A stretch of DNA of 39,006 nt. Source: Candidatus Poseidonia sp. GTDB taxonomy: Archaea; Thermoplasmatota; Poseidoniia; Poseidoniales; Poseidoniaceae. Numbering within the stretch: position 1 is the stretch's first letter; the number at the start of each line of letters is the position of its first letter. The DNA lies in the NCBI GenBank assembly GCA_022426155.1, contig JAKMEE010000027.1:1-39006 (forward strand), given 5' to 3'. This document shows, one piece after another, positions 14,109-24,700 of the stretch. The notes under the pieces are model-generated. The model saw only the letters and a list, made by a program, of their open reading frames with translations. It did no database searches and had not been told where the DNA came from. Position numbers and translations under genes: made by a program.

Positions 14109-17100
14109 ATGTGGGCCTCATTCGGCGAATCTGAACGACATTTCCCAACATTGCCTCTTTTGCTCGTTGGAATGTTTTGTCTCCAAGTTTGGGCTCCTCT
14201 TGCGAGTGCAGCTGGAATGCAATCCTGTACTGCAACAGGGGGGACTTGTGACGAATACGACCATGGAGAAGACATGACACCAAATCATCAGGATTGGGTC
14301 GAAGGATTGTATGTGTTTGATTTGGTGGATACGACTTCCATCAATTTGGAATTGACCTGGGCCATTCGTGAATTTGACCGAGACTCTCTTGGTATGGGTT
14401 CAGGGACGACGATAGGCGATACATTGGAATCCACCGATGGCCTTGACGCAAACGACGGTGCTCCAGCAGATTTGATTCGTGAATCATTTGATTTGCCGAC
14501 CGGGGGAACGAATTCTCCAACTGTTGGTCAGAAATTGAAGACGGAAGTCAACAACGCAATCGAAGACGCCCTCTCATCAGGCTTCGGTACCGTCACGAGT
14601 ATTTCCACCGATTACATCACGTCCTACACCAATGAAGGCGTACCCACGGAGTGTTCCACCGATTCTACAAATGATGCCTTGGCCGAAGGAGCGGAACAAG
14701 ACAACGTCTTCGAACCTCCTCTCTGTTTCACTTCACAGGCTTCAGTTGAACTTGCAGCAGGGAGTTTCAATTTGGCAGAGACTCCAGATTTGGATTTGGA
14801 GCGTACATATCGCGGGCTTCTCGGCATGGGTGCTGAGATCAACACAGGGTTTGAATTGACCGCCCAGCCCGGGCACAAGGCCAACTTCATCATCAATCCC
14901 CCAAGTTATTCAACGGTTCTTTCCGTGGATGATAATGGGACTTTAGCCGCTCGCTCAGGCCCTCCAAGTTACTGGGCAGGAGAATGGGGGTTGGACCATC
15001 TATCTGCGGCTGAAGTGGACGGCTCCATCGTTCAACCCGTTGACATGGAGATGGGACATCGCAACTCTTCAACAACACCCACGGTGTGGATTGAAGATGG
15101 TAGTAAGGCCCTAGATATCACCATGGTTCTGGACTTGAGAGATGATACAGCAGCTACCGTTGACTTTGCTGCAGCCCTGTATTACTTGGACGATGCAACC
15201 CTCTCAGACTGGGGCATAAATATGTTCGAAGTATCCTCTGCCGCCAGCATTCCCGTCATCACATCGGATGGAATTCGGCTTGCTTACCATAACGGGATTG
15301 TTGACCTCACCCAATTCACTAATGAATTCCCAATCGCCGAAATTGTTGAAGGACTCGGCTCAACGGTTGCAGGCGTTGGTGAAATTTCTATGAGTGACAT
15401 GACTTGGGTCAGTGAAACAGACGGAACAGGTATCTTCTCTGAACCAGGCGGCCTAAACTATACTCACTCTATTGGTTGCACCGAACCGGTTTCCGCAGGC
15501 CAGGTTTTACATTATTGTCTCGAAGGAACAAATGCGATGGATGCTTCATTTCCCGTGTACCTCCAAACAACCAGCCAACCCTTCAGCATGAGTTTGGTCG
15601 ATATTCTCAAAGAATACAATAGCAATGAAATGATTGATGATTTCCTCACAGGAGTTCAAGAAGACGATTTGAAACGATTAATGAATTCAGGAATTTCTTT
15701 GGAAACGGTTCTATCCACAAGCTACCTTGATGCCATCATTCCACCCAATTTACCCCCTTCCGAAATGACCGTCGAAATCTTGCTTCCTACTTGGATTAAC
15801 ACTAAGGATAACACTTCGAAAATCGTTCTTGAGAAAACCATCGAAGGAACCCAAGAAACCGACATCTCATTCCAAGGGGTCAGACCCTATGATTGGCGAC
15901 ATGCCATTTGCATTGAAACCGACAATTGCACCGATGCAAGTCCTGACGTAATCTGCTTCTCCAATCAAAGCAGTTGTGTCTCGAGCGATGTTCAATTGGA
16001 TTGGGAGAAGTTCAACATCAATGAATGGACTCAATCGGTGAGTGTGACCATGTCGCTTGATGCTGAATTTAGCATCTATCGTATTGGCATACCAACCGAA
16101 TATTTGCCAAACGGGGCCACCAAAGTCTCCATGGAGGCCATTCCTTCCGATTTGGTTCGGTTGATTATCGACCTCTCTAGTCGTATGGAGGAGCCGTTGA
16201 GTTCTGGGCAAATGAATTTCTGTGGCGATAACGATGACCTTGATATCGCATTGTGTGATGGAGAGAAAGAATTGTTGGCTACTCGTCAAGGCTTGAAAGA
16301 TTTCACGGTATTGGCCGGTGAAACCGTGACGGGACTCCTCCATCAAGTTGGAACAGAATTAGAAGAGAGTGAAAACATCGAAACAATGGACCTCTCCAAG
16401 TTCATCATCGAGACAGAAATTTCGGGAATCGAAGCCCCAGATGGGGTTGTGAGCGATGAAACACCGATCACTCTCAAAGTCACGATTCCAGAAGTGACGT
16501 TCAAAATCGGTATTGAGGCGGACTTTGAGAAATTGCAAAACGAAGACCCAAGCGGTATGAGTATCAGCGTTGTCACGAGCGCATTCACTTCGGTGTTTTA
16601 TGAACCCATGAAGATGACAACACAAGCATTAGGTGACGGCCTTGCAAACTCCTATATTGGACTTGACGGTATCTCTTATCCAGCAAAAGAAGATAATCCA
16701 CAATCGTTCACAACGCCAGTTATTGACCCTGAGATGGAAGAAGATTTTGATTTGAGTTATACAGGTCCCATTTCTTTCACCCTCCCCAAAGGAATCACTC
16801 TCGTTGATTTCAGTTCCTCATCTGGACGTGCCACTTTGTCCGAAGATGATGGACGTCAAACCATCACATATCTTGTTCCTCCAGGTGAGTTCCAAGAAAC
16901 CATCACCTACCGGTTGCACATCAGTGCTATGTTTTTCTTGATGCAATTCTGGGTCTATCCAACCATTGTCCTGTTGTTGCTTGTCTTGTTTGTGCGTCGT
17001 CGCATCAAGAAGAAGAAGCGAAAGAAAGACCGTGGTAAGAGTCAGCAAGCCGCCATTAACAAAGCACAAATGGGCGATCATGAATTTGCAGATTTGGCAG

Positions 17101-17168
17101 GTTTCTCAAGCCCCGGATTACGGCGGGGCGAAAGCATTGAAGAAATGGCTGAAATCGAGGATTATTGA
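14109..17168 (+). CDS. large anchored ectodomain protein, unknown function
   Basis: The product has 1019 residues from ATG 14109. An in-frame ATG at 14034 would overlap the divergent gene; the chosen start puts the signal peptide (about 12-35, LPLLLVGMFCLQVWAPLASA) near the N terminus. The ectodomain is about 900 residues, acidic, with paired Cys residues and N-x-S/T sequons, and no motif I recognise. A transmembrane helix lies near 945-965 (WVYPTIVLLLLVLFV), then a strongly basic stop-transfer run (RRRIKKKKRKK) and a cytosolic tail of about 50 residues. Topology is therefore N-out/C-in. It could be a structural cell-envelope or adhesion protein; this is inference from topology. It ends 3 nt before convergent uvrC. 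Confidence 0.82.
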   Translation: MWASFGESERHFPTLPLLLVGMFCLQVWAPLASAAGMQSCTATGGTCDEYDHGEDMTPNHQDWVEGLYVFDLVDTTSINLELTWAIREFDRDSLGMGSGTTIGDTLESTDGLDANDGAPADLIRESFDLPTGGTNSPTVGQKLKTEVNNAIEDALSSGFGTVTSISTDYITSYTNEGVPTECSTDSTNDALAEGAEQDNVFEPPLCFTSQASVELAAGSFNLAETPDLDLERTYRGLLGMGAEINTGFELTAQPGHKANFIINPPSYSTVLSVDDNGTLAARSGPPSYWAGEWGLDHLSAAEVDGSIVQPVDMEMGHRNSSTTPTVWIEDGSKALDITMVLDLRDDTAATVDFAAALYYLDDATLSDWGINMFEVSSAASIPVITSDGIRLAYHNGIVDLTQFTNEFPIAEIVEGLGSTVAGVGEISMSDMTWVSETDGTGIFSEPGGLNYTHSIGCTEPVSAGQVLHYCLEGTNAMDASFPVYLQTTSQPFSMSLVDILKEYNSNEMIDDFLTGVQEDDLKRLMNSGISLETVLSTSYLDAIIPPNLPPSEMTVEILLPTWINTKDNTSKIVLEKTIEGTQETDISFQGVRPYDWRHAICIETDNCTDASPDVICFSNQSSCVSSDVQLDWEKFNINEWTQSVSVTMSLDAEFSIYRIGIPTEYLPNGATKVSMEAIPSDLVRLIIDLSSRMEEPLSSGQMNFCGDNDDLDIALCDGEKELLATRQGLKDFTVLAGETVTGLLHQVGTELEESENIETMDLSKFIIETEISGIEAPDGVVSDETPITLKVTIPEVTFKIGIEADFEKLQNEDPSGMSISVVTSAFTSVFYEPMKMTTQALGDGLANSYIGLDGISYPAKEDNPQSFTTPVIDPEMEEDFDLSYTGPISFTLPKGITLVDFSSSSGRATLSEDDGRQTITYLVPPGEFQETITYRLHISAMFFLMQFWVYPTIVLLLLVLFVRRRIKKKKRKKDRGKSQQAAINKAQMGDHEFADLAGFSSPGLRRGESIEEMAEIEDY

Positions 17169-17171
17169 GTC

Positions 17172-18896
17172 TCAGTGCAATGAATTGTAAATTCGTTGAC
17201 CCAAGGATGGGCCAATGCCTGGAACGGTAAGCAATTCATCAACCGTAGCATGTTCCACGCCTTTTCTACCTCCGAAATGGCGCAGCAGGGTTTGGAGTTT
17301 TTTGGCACCGAGGCCATCGACGCCTTCAAGGGGGTCAGAAAGTCGTTTACGACTTCGCCGTTTCCGATGGAAGGTGTTGACAAAGCGGTGCGCTTCATCC
17401 CTTGCATGGACAAGAACTCTGCCTTTCCGATCCAAGATGAGGGGTTCTTGCCCTTCTCGATGCACTGTTTCTTCGCGCTTTGCAAGCGCTGCGAGAGGGA
17501 AACGTCCCGCCCACCCGTGTTCTTCAAGAGCCTTCGTGATGGTCGAAAGGTGAGTTTCACCTCCGTCAATGAGGAGCAAGTCGGGCCATTCCTCCTGTCG
17601 TTTAGCCCAGCGAACAACGACTTCTTTCATCATTCGCAAGTCATCGATGGCGTCTCCTTTGACGACATATTTTCTGTACTCTTCTTTGGCTGGTCGGCCT
17701 TTACGAAATACCACACTGGCGCCAACCCGCTCATCTCCAAGCAATTGGGCCATGTCAAAACACACGACGTGATTCAGTGATGTCATACCGAGGAGTTCTG
17801 CCCCTTCCTCAGCAGCGCGCTGTTCGAGTGAGCCACTGGTTTTGGTCGCCAACCTTCTCACTTGAATGTCCGCATTCTGGCGGGCGAGGGTTGCAAGATT
17901 CTCTAAATCACCGCGCTTTGGTGTGCGGATTTCGACATTGGCCCCCCTTCGTTCGTTGAGCCATGTTTGCAATCCGTCAAAGATCGGGACGGGGCTCAGC
18001 AATAGCCGAGGTGGTCGTCGATGGGCATAATGTTCTGAGATGAACATGGAGACTGTTTCTCCAACATCACCGCGGTACACCACAGGCCATGATTCCTGAC
18101 CCTTTACCATCCCCTCATCAGCATGCAGCACGACGATGGCCGCAAGGTCACCTTCGTGAGCCAAGCCAATGGCATCACAATCGCGATATACCTTGCTGGA
18201 TACAACATGCTGACTGGTCGTTGCCCGCACTGCACGAATCATGTCGCGGTGTTGGGCGGCTTCTTCGAATTGTTGTTGTGAAGAGGCCGATTCCATTTGT
18301 TCAACCAGTTCTTCAAGCAAAGGTGTAGCATCACCGTCAAGAATACGGTGGACTGTGTTAACTCGATCTTCGTATCCCGTGCCATCAATGCATGGACCTG
18401 CGCACAATCCAATGTGCATGGAAAGGCAACCCTGAGGAAGCAATTCCTTGCAGTCTCGAATTCCGAATTGTCTTCGAAGTAATTGCATGACTTGTTTTGC
18501 AGCACCAGCATTCGGGAATGGCCCCCATTGCCGACTCGTTTTCGGGGGGTGGCGGGTGTACATGATTCTTGGAAATTCATGTTTGGTCAACACGAGGTAA
18601 GGGAAGGATTTCCCATCTTTCAGCATGGAATTGTACCTCGGCATGTGCTCCCGTATCAGTTGTCTTTCTAGGATCAAAGCGGCTTGAGGTGTCTGAGTAA
18701 TGATGCATTCAATTTCATCCGCCTTTTCCACCAATTCCGGAATCATCATGCGGTCAGGGTTGGATGCAAAATACGAACGAATCCGCTCATTCAGCCGGGT
18801 AGCTTTTCCGACGTAAAGAACCCTGCCTTGTTTGGTTTTGAACAGATAGACGCCCGCCGCTTTAGGAAGGTCAGCCGATTTGAGGTCGACGGGCAT
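17172..18896 (-). CDS. uvrC: excinuclease ABC subunit C
   Basis: The product has 574 residues from ATG 18896; an upstream in-frame extension to 18968 lacks family similarity, whereas MPVDLKSADLPKAAGVYLFK is a typical UvrC start. Order: GIY-YIG nuclease domain (about 10-90; GVYLFK, LYVGKATRLNERIRSYF, LILERQLI), four Cys in C-x7-C-x7-C-x3-C (about 150-172) at the position of the UvrC iron-sulfur site, UVR motif for UvrB contact (about 195-235), RNase H-like UvrC nuclease domain (CFDMAQL, LLLIDGGETHL) and C-terminal helix-hairpin-helix motifs (DGLGAKKLQTLLRHFGG, VPGIGPSLGQRI). It makes both incisions around UvrB-bound DNA lesions. uvrA and uvrB are not in this window. Divergent from the STAND NTPase gene. 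Confidence 0.97.
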   Translation of the reverse strand: MPVDLKSADLPKAAGVYLFKTKQGRVLYVGKATRLNERIRSYFASNPDRMMIPELVEKADEIECIITQTPQAALILERQLIREHMPRYNSMLKDGKSFPYLVLTKHEFPRIMYTRHPPKTSRQWGPFPNAGAAKQVMQLLRRQFGIRDCKELLPQGCLSMHIGLCAGPCIDGTGYEDRVNTVHRILDGDATPLLEELVEQMESASSQQQFEEAAQHRDMIRAVRATTSQHVVSSKVYRDCDAIGLAHEGDLAAIVVLHADEGMVKGQESWPVVYRGDVGETVSMFISEHYAHRRPPRLLLSPVPIFDGLQTWLNERRGANVEIRTPKRGDLENLATLARQNADIQVRRLATKTSGSLEQRAAEEGAELLGMTSLNHVVCFDMAQLLGDERVGASVVFRKGRPAKEEYRKYVVKGDAIDDLRMMKEVVVRWAKRQEEWPDLLLIDGGETHLSTITKALEEHGWAGRFPLAALAKREETVHREGQEPLILDRKGRVLVHARDEAHRFVNTFHRKRRSRKRLSDPLEGVDGLGAKKLQTLLRHFGGRKGVEHATVDELLTVPGIGPSLGQRIYNSLH

Positions 18897-18973
18897 GAAA
18901 CACCGTTCATGGTGGTGCCTCAAAAGGCAACCCCTTCGGTTCCAACTCATTGGGACATGAGGGGGCATGTTTC

Positions 18974-21202
18974 ATGAAGGAGGTGGCTGAGGTAGGTTTG
19001 GTCACCGTAATGTTCACCGCTTCCCAAGAAAGATTACTCCGGCACCTCGGGACCTTTCCCGAATCGCTTGAATCGGCTTGGGATGTTCCGCGTGAAGTCT
19101 CTTTGCCAGGCCTGGCTGAAGCGATGAGCGTTGTGCGCTCTGGATTGAATCACCCCCTCGGAGTTCTCGAAAAACACGGCTTCATTCAGATGCGCTTGGC
19201 TCATGTCATTGGAGGTGGTTCTCGGCGTAGGCAGGTGTACCATATAACCGAAGCAGGAAGGGGCTGGTTACACGAACATCCAATCGAATCCAAACCAGCC
19301 ACATCGGAATCCATACCAGAAGAATCTTCTTCATTGGACATCGTTGGACGAGACGAGGATGTGTTGGCGATTGAGAACTTGCTTGTATCCTCTGAGTGTG
19401 TGGTGCTTGAGGGCCTCTCTGGGATAGGTAAAACCACGGTCAGCAAAGCACTGAGTGGACGCTTGATGCAGCGAGATTGGGCGATACATGTTGCTTCGTT
19501 GAATGAACTCAGTGATGCACGTTCGATTGTGGAACAATGGTACCCCTCCGCTTCCTCTGTTCCACATGATCTGGATGCCTTGTGTGCCCTCCTTCAACCA
19601 TCAAACACTCAGCATCTCTTTGTCCTGGACGATCTGCACCTTTTGCCACCGCGTCACCAAGCCAGTTGTTTGGCTTTGGTTGATCATCTCCGTCCGTTGC
19701 AATGGGCCAATGTTCTCTTGGTTGGAAGAAACCCCTTGCCGTTTTCAGTTGAGGCCAGCGTCCATCGACTTGGACCTCTGGATTTTTCCGACGCGGCCCA
19801 ACTCTTGGGAGATGAAACGGAAGCATCTCAACGTCGTTCAATTGCCAAAGCATTGGGAGGTCACCCAATGGCATTGTTGCTGCATCAAGAAGGTGATCCA
19901 CTGCCTGAGGCAGGAAAGGATGTTCAAAATTATGTCAAAGAAACCATCCTCGGTTTGTTGAAGGAAGAACTTCATGATTCATTGGATCAGTTGGTTCTCT
20001 TACCCCATCCAATTAATGGCGCAGTCGCCCCTCAACAAGACACGATTGCCCCCCTCGATGAACGGGCTCTACTTCGATGGACGGGTGGTGGTGTGAAATT
20101 GGAAGTTCAGCATTTGATTCGTAACGTTCGTCGTACAATGTTGGCGCCCCATGAATTGGAGAAATTGCATCGAGCCGCTTTGGAACATTGGAATGGTTCA
20201 GAACCGACAAGCACCGCTCAAGTGCTTAGCCTCTATCATCAGTTGGCCCTTGATGAGGAGGCCTCGAGGCCTGAAATTGAACGAGCTATTGAGCAACTCA
20301 CTCCCTCTCACGATGGGGCCGTCGCTGTAATTTTGGACCGTGCTGTCAAAGCGAAGCCTGAAGATGAAACTCTCCACTTTTGGGCGGCGAATGTCGCCTT
20401 GGAACGGCAAGAATACGACCAAGTCACTCACCATTTGGAATCCATTTCTTCGAAGGCTTACCATCAAGAATTGAGCTATCGACTGGCTTTGGCTCAAGGC
20501 AAAGAGGCAGAATCGGAGCGATTGTTGAATGAAACTCTGGAAACAGTGGAACACGACGAAGGTGCTCGCCTCTTATTGCGGGCTGCAATTCAGCGGCTTG
20601 ATGACAACCTATTTGATGACGAACCTACCGATATGGCAGACGAAATCACTCGTCTTCTTCGCCGACTTACGTTGCCGAGTGACCCTGTCGCTCGCGCCCC
20701 CATGACGGTTAGCATGACCATGATTCAACACGCCCTTGCTCTGCATGAGGGTGACGCTCAACGTGCGGCGGAATTGAGGGATGCTCTGATTAATATCAGC
20801 CATGACAACGACCCTTTTGTCCAACAATTACTCCTGAAAGATGCTCTGCATTCTTCCACCGTATCTGAAATTGAATCTCTCATGAGTCTTGTTGAACGAG
20901 TGATCGAGGCCCAACCTTCCTCATTCCATCGGTCCATGGTTCAACTCTCGGTCACTGAATGGCTTGTTTCGAAGAACGATGACATGGCCCGTCAGCGATT
21001 CAAACTTCTCACTCAACCCGATGATCTGGTAACCGTTGGTTTGCACCGACACCGATACGCAGGCCGATGGTGGTACTTGCGTTCAAAACTTGAACCCAGT
21101 CAAGCCTTGATGGCCCTTCGAGAATCTGCCCGTTATTTCCGGTCGGCAGGCTGTCATGATGCAGCACGTTCACTGGTCATGCGGATGCATCGCTTGCTGT
21201 GA
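18974..21202 (+). CDS. winged-helix STAND-class NTPase
   Basis: The product has 742 residues from ATG 18974. Alternatives are TTG 18950, which has a TCAAAAGG box 26.5 nt upstream, and ATG 19010. The N-terminal winged helix (about 15-100, from 18974) has LAEAMSVVRSGLNHPLGVLE as recognition region and the wing RRRQVYHITEAG. The NTPase domain (about 120-310) has Walker A GLSGIGKTT (148-156), Walker B FVLDDLH (216-222), sensor-1-like VLLVGR and a GHP motif (296-298) equivalent to the GLP motif of NB-ARC proteins. The last 430 residues are helical and TPR-like. STAND proteins are ligand-triggered switches; with a DNA-binding domain this is probably a MalT/AfsR-like regulator, although defence sensors have the same architecture. 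Convergent with the RAM-domain gene, 1 nt apart. Confidence 0.83.
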   Translation: MKEVAEVGLVTVMFTASQERLLRHLGTFPESLESAWDVPREVSLPGLAEAMSVVRSGLNHPLGVLEKHGFIQMRLAHVIGGGSRRRQVYHITEAGRGWLHEHPIESKPATSESIPEESSSLDIVGRDEDVLAIENLLVSSECVVLEGLSGIGKTTVSKALSGRLMQRDWAIHVASLNELSDARSIVEQWYPSASSVPHDLDALCALLQPSNTQHLFVLDDLHLLPPRHQASCLALVDHLRPLQWANVLLVGRNPLPFSVEASVHRLGPLDFSDAAQLLGDETEASQRRSIAKALGGHPMALLLHQEGDPLPEAGKDVQNYVKETILGLLKEELHDSLDQLVLLPHPINGAVAPQQDTIAPLDERALLRWTGGGVKLEVQHLIRNVRRTMLAPHELEKLHRAALEHWNGSEPTSTAQVLSLYHQLALDEEASRPEIERAIEQLTPSHDGAVAVILDRAVKAKPEDETLHFWAANVALERQEYDQVTHHLESISSKAYHQELSYRLALAQGKEAESERLLNETLETVEHDEGARLLLRAAIQRLDDNLFDDEPTDMADEITRLLRRLTLPSDPVARAPMTVSMTMIQHALALHEGDAQRAAELRDALINISHDNDPFVQQLLLKDALHSSTVSEIESLMSLVERVIEAQPSSFHRSMVQLSVTEWLVSKNDDMARQRFKLLTQPDDLVTVGLHRHRYAGRWWYLRSKLEPSQALMALRESARYFRSAGCHDAARSLVMRMHRLL

Positions 21203-21203
21203 A

Positions 21204-21443
21204 TCAGAGTTCAGCACCGATCAACGTTTTTGTTTCTCGGATGCCTTGTAGGCCGCGAATGTTTTCAACAATGCACTGGGTCAAGGCGTATTCTTCATCC
21301 GCTTGAACCCGAGCAATGAGGTCATATTCACCAAATAGCATCCAGTGGTCAGTGACCAATTCGATGTTACTCAGGGCCTCGCGCACCATGCTTTCTTGTC
21401 CTGGGAGGGTGGTAATCAATACAAATCCAATCGCCATGTGCAT
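21204..21443 (-). CDS. stand-alone Lrp/AsnC RAM-domain protein (second of tandem pair)
   Basis: The product has 79 residues, the length of the ligand-binding/oligomerisation (RAM) domain of Lrp/AsnC regulators without the helix-turn-helix. The pattern is a beta-alpha-beta-beta-alpha-beta ACT-like fold: GFVLITTLPGQ, then the characteristic GEYDLIARVQAD and a final strand IRETKTLIG. Such proteins bind amino acids or similar effectors and can co-assemble with full-length family members. It is 3 nt downstream of a paralogue with the same layout, so the pair is one operon. Confidence 0.87.
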   Translation of the reverse strand: MHMAIGFVLITTLPGQESMVREALSNIELVTDHWMLFGEYDLIARVQADEEYALTQCIVENIRGLQGIRETKTLIGAEL

Positions 21444-21446
21444 CCC

Positions 21447-21680
21447 TCAACCGTTGACCGCAATCATCGTTTGCGTTTCCTTTACTCCCTTGATTTGACG
21501 AAAGGTGCTCATCACCAATTCAGAAAGGGTTTTCGAATCTGAAGAAGAAATCCGAACCAATAAATCGTATTCACCATACAATGCATGGACTTCTTTGACA
21601 TCACTGTGTTCAGTGAGCGTGAGGTAGACATTTCGTTCAAAGGTGGGTTCGGTTTTGAACAAAATGAAGGCATCAGGCAT
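21447..21680 (-). CDS. stand-alone Lrp/AsnC RAM-domain protein (first of tandem pair)
   Basis: The product has 77 residues and the same RAM/ACT-like layout as the following gene: AFILFKTEPTFERNVYLTL, GEYDLLVRISSSD, and a last strand VKETQTMIA. No DNA-binding domain is present. It is probably an effector-binding subunit that forms dimers or higher rings with its paralogue or with an Lrp protein encoded elsewhere. A tcataaaa box is centred 26.5 nt before the ATG, suggesting a leaderless transcript that carries both genes. Confidence 0.87.
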   Translation of the reverse strand: MPDAFILFKTEPTFERNVYLTLTEHSDVKEVHALYGEYDLLVRISSSDSKTLSELVMSTFRQIKGVKETQTMIAVNG

Positions 21681-21702
21681 GAACGGTTGACTGAAAGTCG
21701 GG

Positions 21703-21710
21703 TTTTATGA
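21703..21710 (-). promoter_or_regulatory. TATA-like box of the RAM-domain pair
   Basis: Minus-strand TCATAAAA is centred 26.5 nt upstream of the ATG at 21680, the spacing expected for a leaderless archaeal transcript. Confidence 0.5.
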
Positions 21711-21772
21711 CTTCCCATGACGGGCTTGCCTTTGCGAAACAATTCAACGAACCTTTCAAGAGCATTTGCACG

Positions 21773-24700
21773 ATGTTGGAATTCATGAGGGGGGGTGCGC
21801 CATCAACATGGAGTGTTTTTCTTTCGGTGTTCTTATTTTTAGCACCGGCCATGATGCACATAATCCCCCCAGAAGAAACTCTTCTGTTTGAAGGGGAAGA
21901 TGAGACGCAGACCGTCGGTGCACGTTCACAAATCACTTGGTCAGGTACACAAACACTCAGTTCAACCTACACGGTTGGAATCGCAGACGAATTAATCATT
22001 CAGGCCTGTACCTCCGTTGAGATGTCAGGTGGCACCCGCATCATTGTTGACGGCCGCTTGACCGTTCTAGGAACGAAAGCCTGCCCGGTCACGTTCACGG
22101 CCAGTGGAACTTCAGATCATGAAGGCATACAATTCAACTCATCCTCGTTCGGCAGGGGTTCACTAATTCAAAACCTCACCATTGAAGACGCCATCTACGG
22201 GGTGACCATCTATGGTTCGAATCCGGTGATTGAAAATCTCACCGTCGTCAACCCAGACAGAGTTGGCGTTGATATTTTCAGTAATGCATCCCCTCGAATC
22301 AATGATCTTTACATCGACCAAGCTGGTCGAAACCTCCCCTTTCAAGGGGATTGGCGATACGGTATTGGCCTCTCCATTGGAGCAGGGTCCACTCCGATCA
22401 TCCAACGTTCCGTCTTCACGGATATTTTGACGCGTGCGGTGAACATTTGGGGCGGCTCAGGTGGTTTGATTCAAGGGATTACGGTCGACAATGTTACTGG
22501 CTCAACTTGGGCCATAGCGGCGGGGATTTGGGTTGAGGACAGTCAACCCTTGCTCACCGACATCACCGTTGACCGTTCAGACACTGGCATTATCATTCGC
22601 CACATCGACGACGGCGGCTATACCCATGCAGTTGTGCGCGATGCAACGGTTACAAATTCAATGTACCGTGGCGTGTATGTTGACAAGAATAATCATACCA
22701 ATTACACAAATTATGAAACCGCAGATTTCACCAACCTTACCATCAAGGGCACAGGTACAAGCGGTGCGAAAACCGCCAATATCGGCTTTGCAGCCCTTGA
22801 GGTCAATGCAACCGGTGCATGGTTTGACAACACCCTCATTGAAGATTCAACCACAGTGGGGGTACGCCTTTACTACGTCGATAGCACCACTACATTCCGC
22901 AACCTCACCGTTCGTGATTCGGGAGATCCTGGTCAAGGACCACACGAGGCAGGAATTGCTGTGCGCTCGTCCTATTTCGCACCAATTTTTGAGGAACTCG
23001 AAGTCAGTGGTTCGGTGGGCCCAGGAATCTCCTCAACTTCAGGTGGAGCCATGCAAGGAACTGACTGGCATTTGCACAACAACACCGGGCAGGGCTTGTA
23101 TCTAAACCGTGCAACCGTTGTCATCAATGGCATGGAACTCAATGATAACGGGCAGTCAGGAGCGCATGTACTCGATGCCCGGTACGTGACCTTTGAGAAT
23201 TTGAGTGCTGAGGGTAATGGCGGGGACCCTCTAGTCAACACTGAAGCATCCCATCAAGCAGGTCTGTATTACGAACAATCCAATGACATCGAATCCGCAT
23301 CGGGAGATGTTCGTTGTCGCTCCTGCATCGTGTCAGGCTCAACCGGGGCAGGTATTCTTGCTGTGGATTCTGTCGATTTGTGGTTGGAAGACATCACTTT
23401 GTTTGATAATAATCCTGCAACATCACCTCTCGAAGTCGACAATTCCAATCCCTGGCCTGGTGGGTCACAAGGTCGAATGCACCTTCTTGGGGCAAACATA
23501 ACTTCAGAATCGCCAAACATCCCTGCTGTGCTGTTTAAACGCATGGCGGGCAATGTCGATGGCTTAACGATGTTAGGTAACCATTCTGGATTGGATTGGG
23601 ATGGGGAAAACAATGGAAACTTCCCATCAAGCCTTAGCAATTCAACCTTGACAGGAACCGATTGTTTGACCTTACAAAATCACCCTTCTCTGGGCGGTCA
23701 TGGAAACACAGTTGATGCGAGTTGCACGGGAAGTCTTCGTCTTGACAACAGCCAAGTAAATTGGTCAGGTTTCACCGATGAAACAGGGGACCGAGTTATT
23801 GAACTCGATTCACTATCAAGCCTCCATTTACATCAGCCCAACGGCGTTGACCTCACCCTTGCCTCCATCATCGGTTCAGCCACCATCGATGTTGCTTGGG
23901 ACCTAACCATTTGGGTGGTCAATAACAATTCAAATGGCATCCCAAACGCAAATGTCAACACCAGTTTCAGCGATATTGAACCCTCTGTACAAGAGTCGAC
24001 CAACGATTTAGGTTACGTTTTTCTTCCTGACTTTATTGGGCAACGATGGACCTCAAGTGGGGCCTCAAGTTACAATACTGTGACGATTCAATGTGGTTAT
24101 GACAGTGTGTCCAATACATCCACTGCTACCTTAGATCAGGATCGATTTGTGAATTGTTTATTGGAATTGGACAACCAACCCCCCTTCCTCATGTGGGCTT
24201 CGCCCTTGCATGAAGCAGTGTACCCCTCTCAAGGAGAGGTCGCATTCAATGCTTCTGACTCATGGGACTTGGACGATGATGCCTTGACCTTTTCTTGGTC
24301 CAGTAACATTGATGGTGATATCTTATCTTCTTGTACAGGGACATGGCAGTTCCCGAATGGCCCTGCTCAAGGATTTGCCTTTACTGCAAACGGGAATGAT
24401 ACCTATGCCTGCATTCTAAGTGACGGCATTCATGCAATCACACTTGAGATCTGTGATGATGCAGGTCATTGTGTATCCGAGGTTCGAACCATTGAATTGG
24501 TGAACCAAGCGCCTGTTCTCGTCGTGGAGTTCGAGCCCTCACTCAATCCCTGGAGTGAACTCATCATGCCCCAAACGGGCACCGTCACCATCAACACCAC
24601 TGGAACCTACGACCCCGAAGGCGACGACTTTGCTTGTATCATCACGTTCAGCGGATACAACCGTCAGGGCCCCGGCTGGAGCAACGCATGGGTTTGTCCT

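Noticed and set aside
15867-16346. 159-codon open frame on the minus strand
   Set aside because: It is antisense to the 1019-residue surface protein, which has continuous signal-to-anchor architecture.
17196-17780. 194-codon open frame on the plus strand
   Set aside because: It is antisense to uvrC, whose conserved domains occupy the same DNA.
22211-22221. tRNA T-loop-like ggttcgaatcc
   Set aside because: It reads as ordinary codons inside the beta-helix protein, and no acceptor or anticodon stem fits around it. Similar chance matches occur near 24483 and 38943.
22533-23105. 190-codon open frame on the plus strand
   Set aside because: It is an alternative frame within the beta-helix protein; the translation is low-complexity and without motif.
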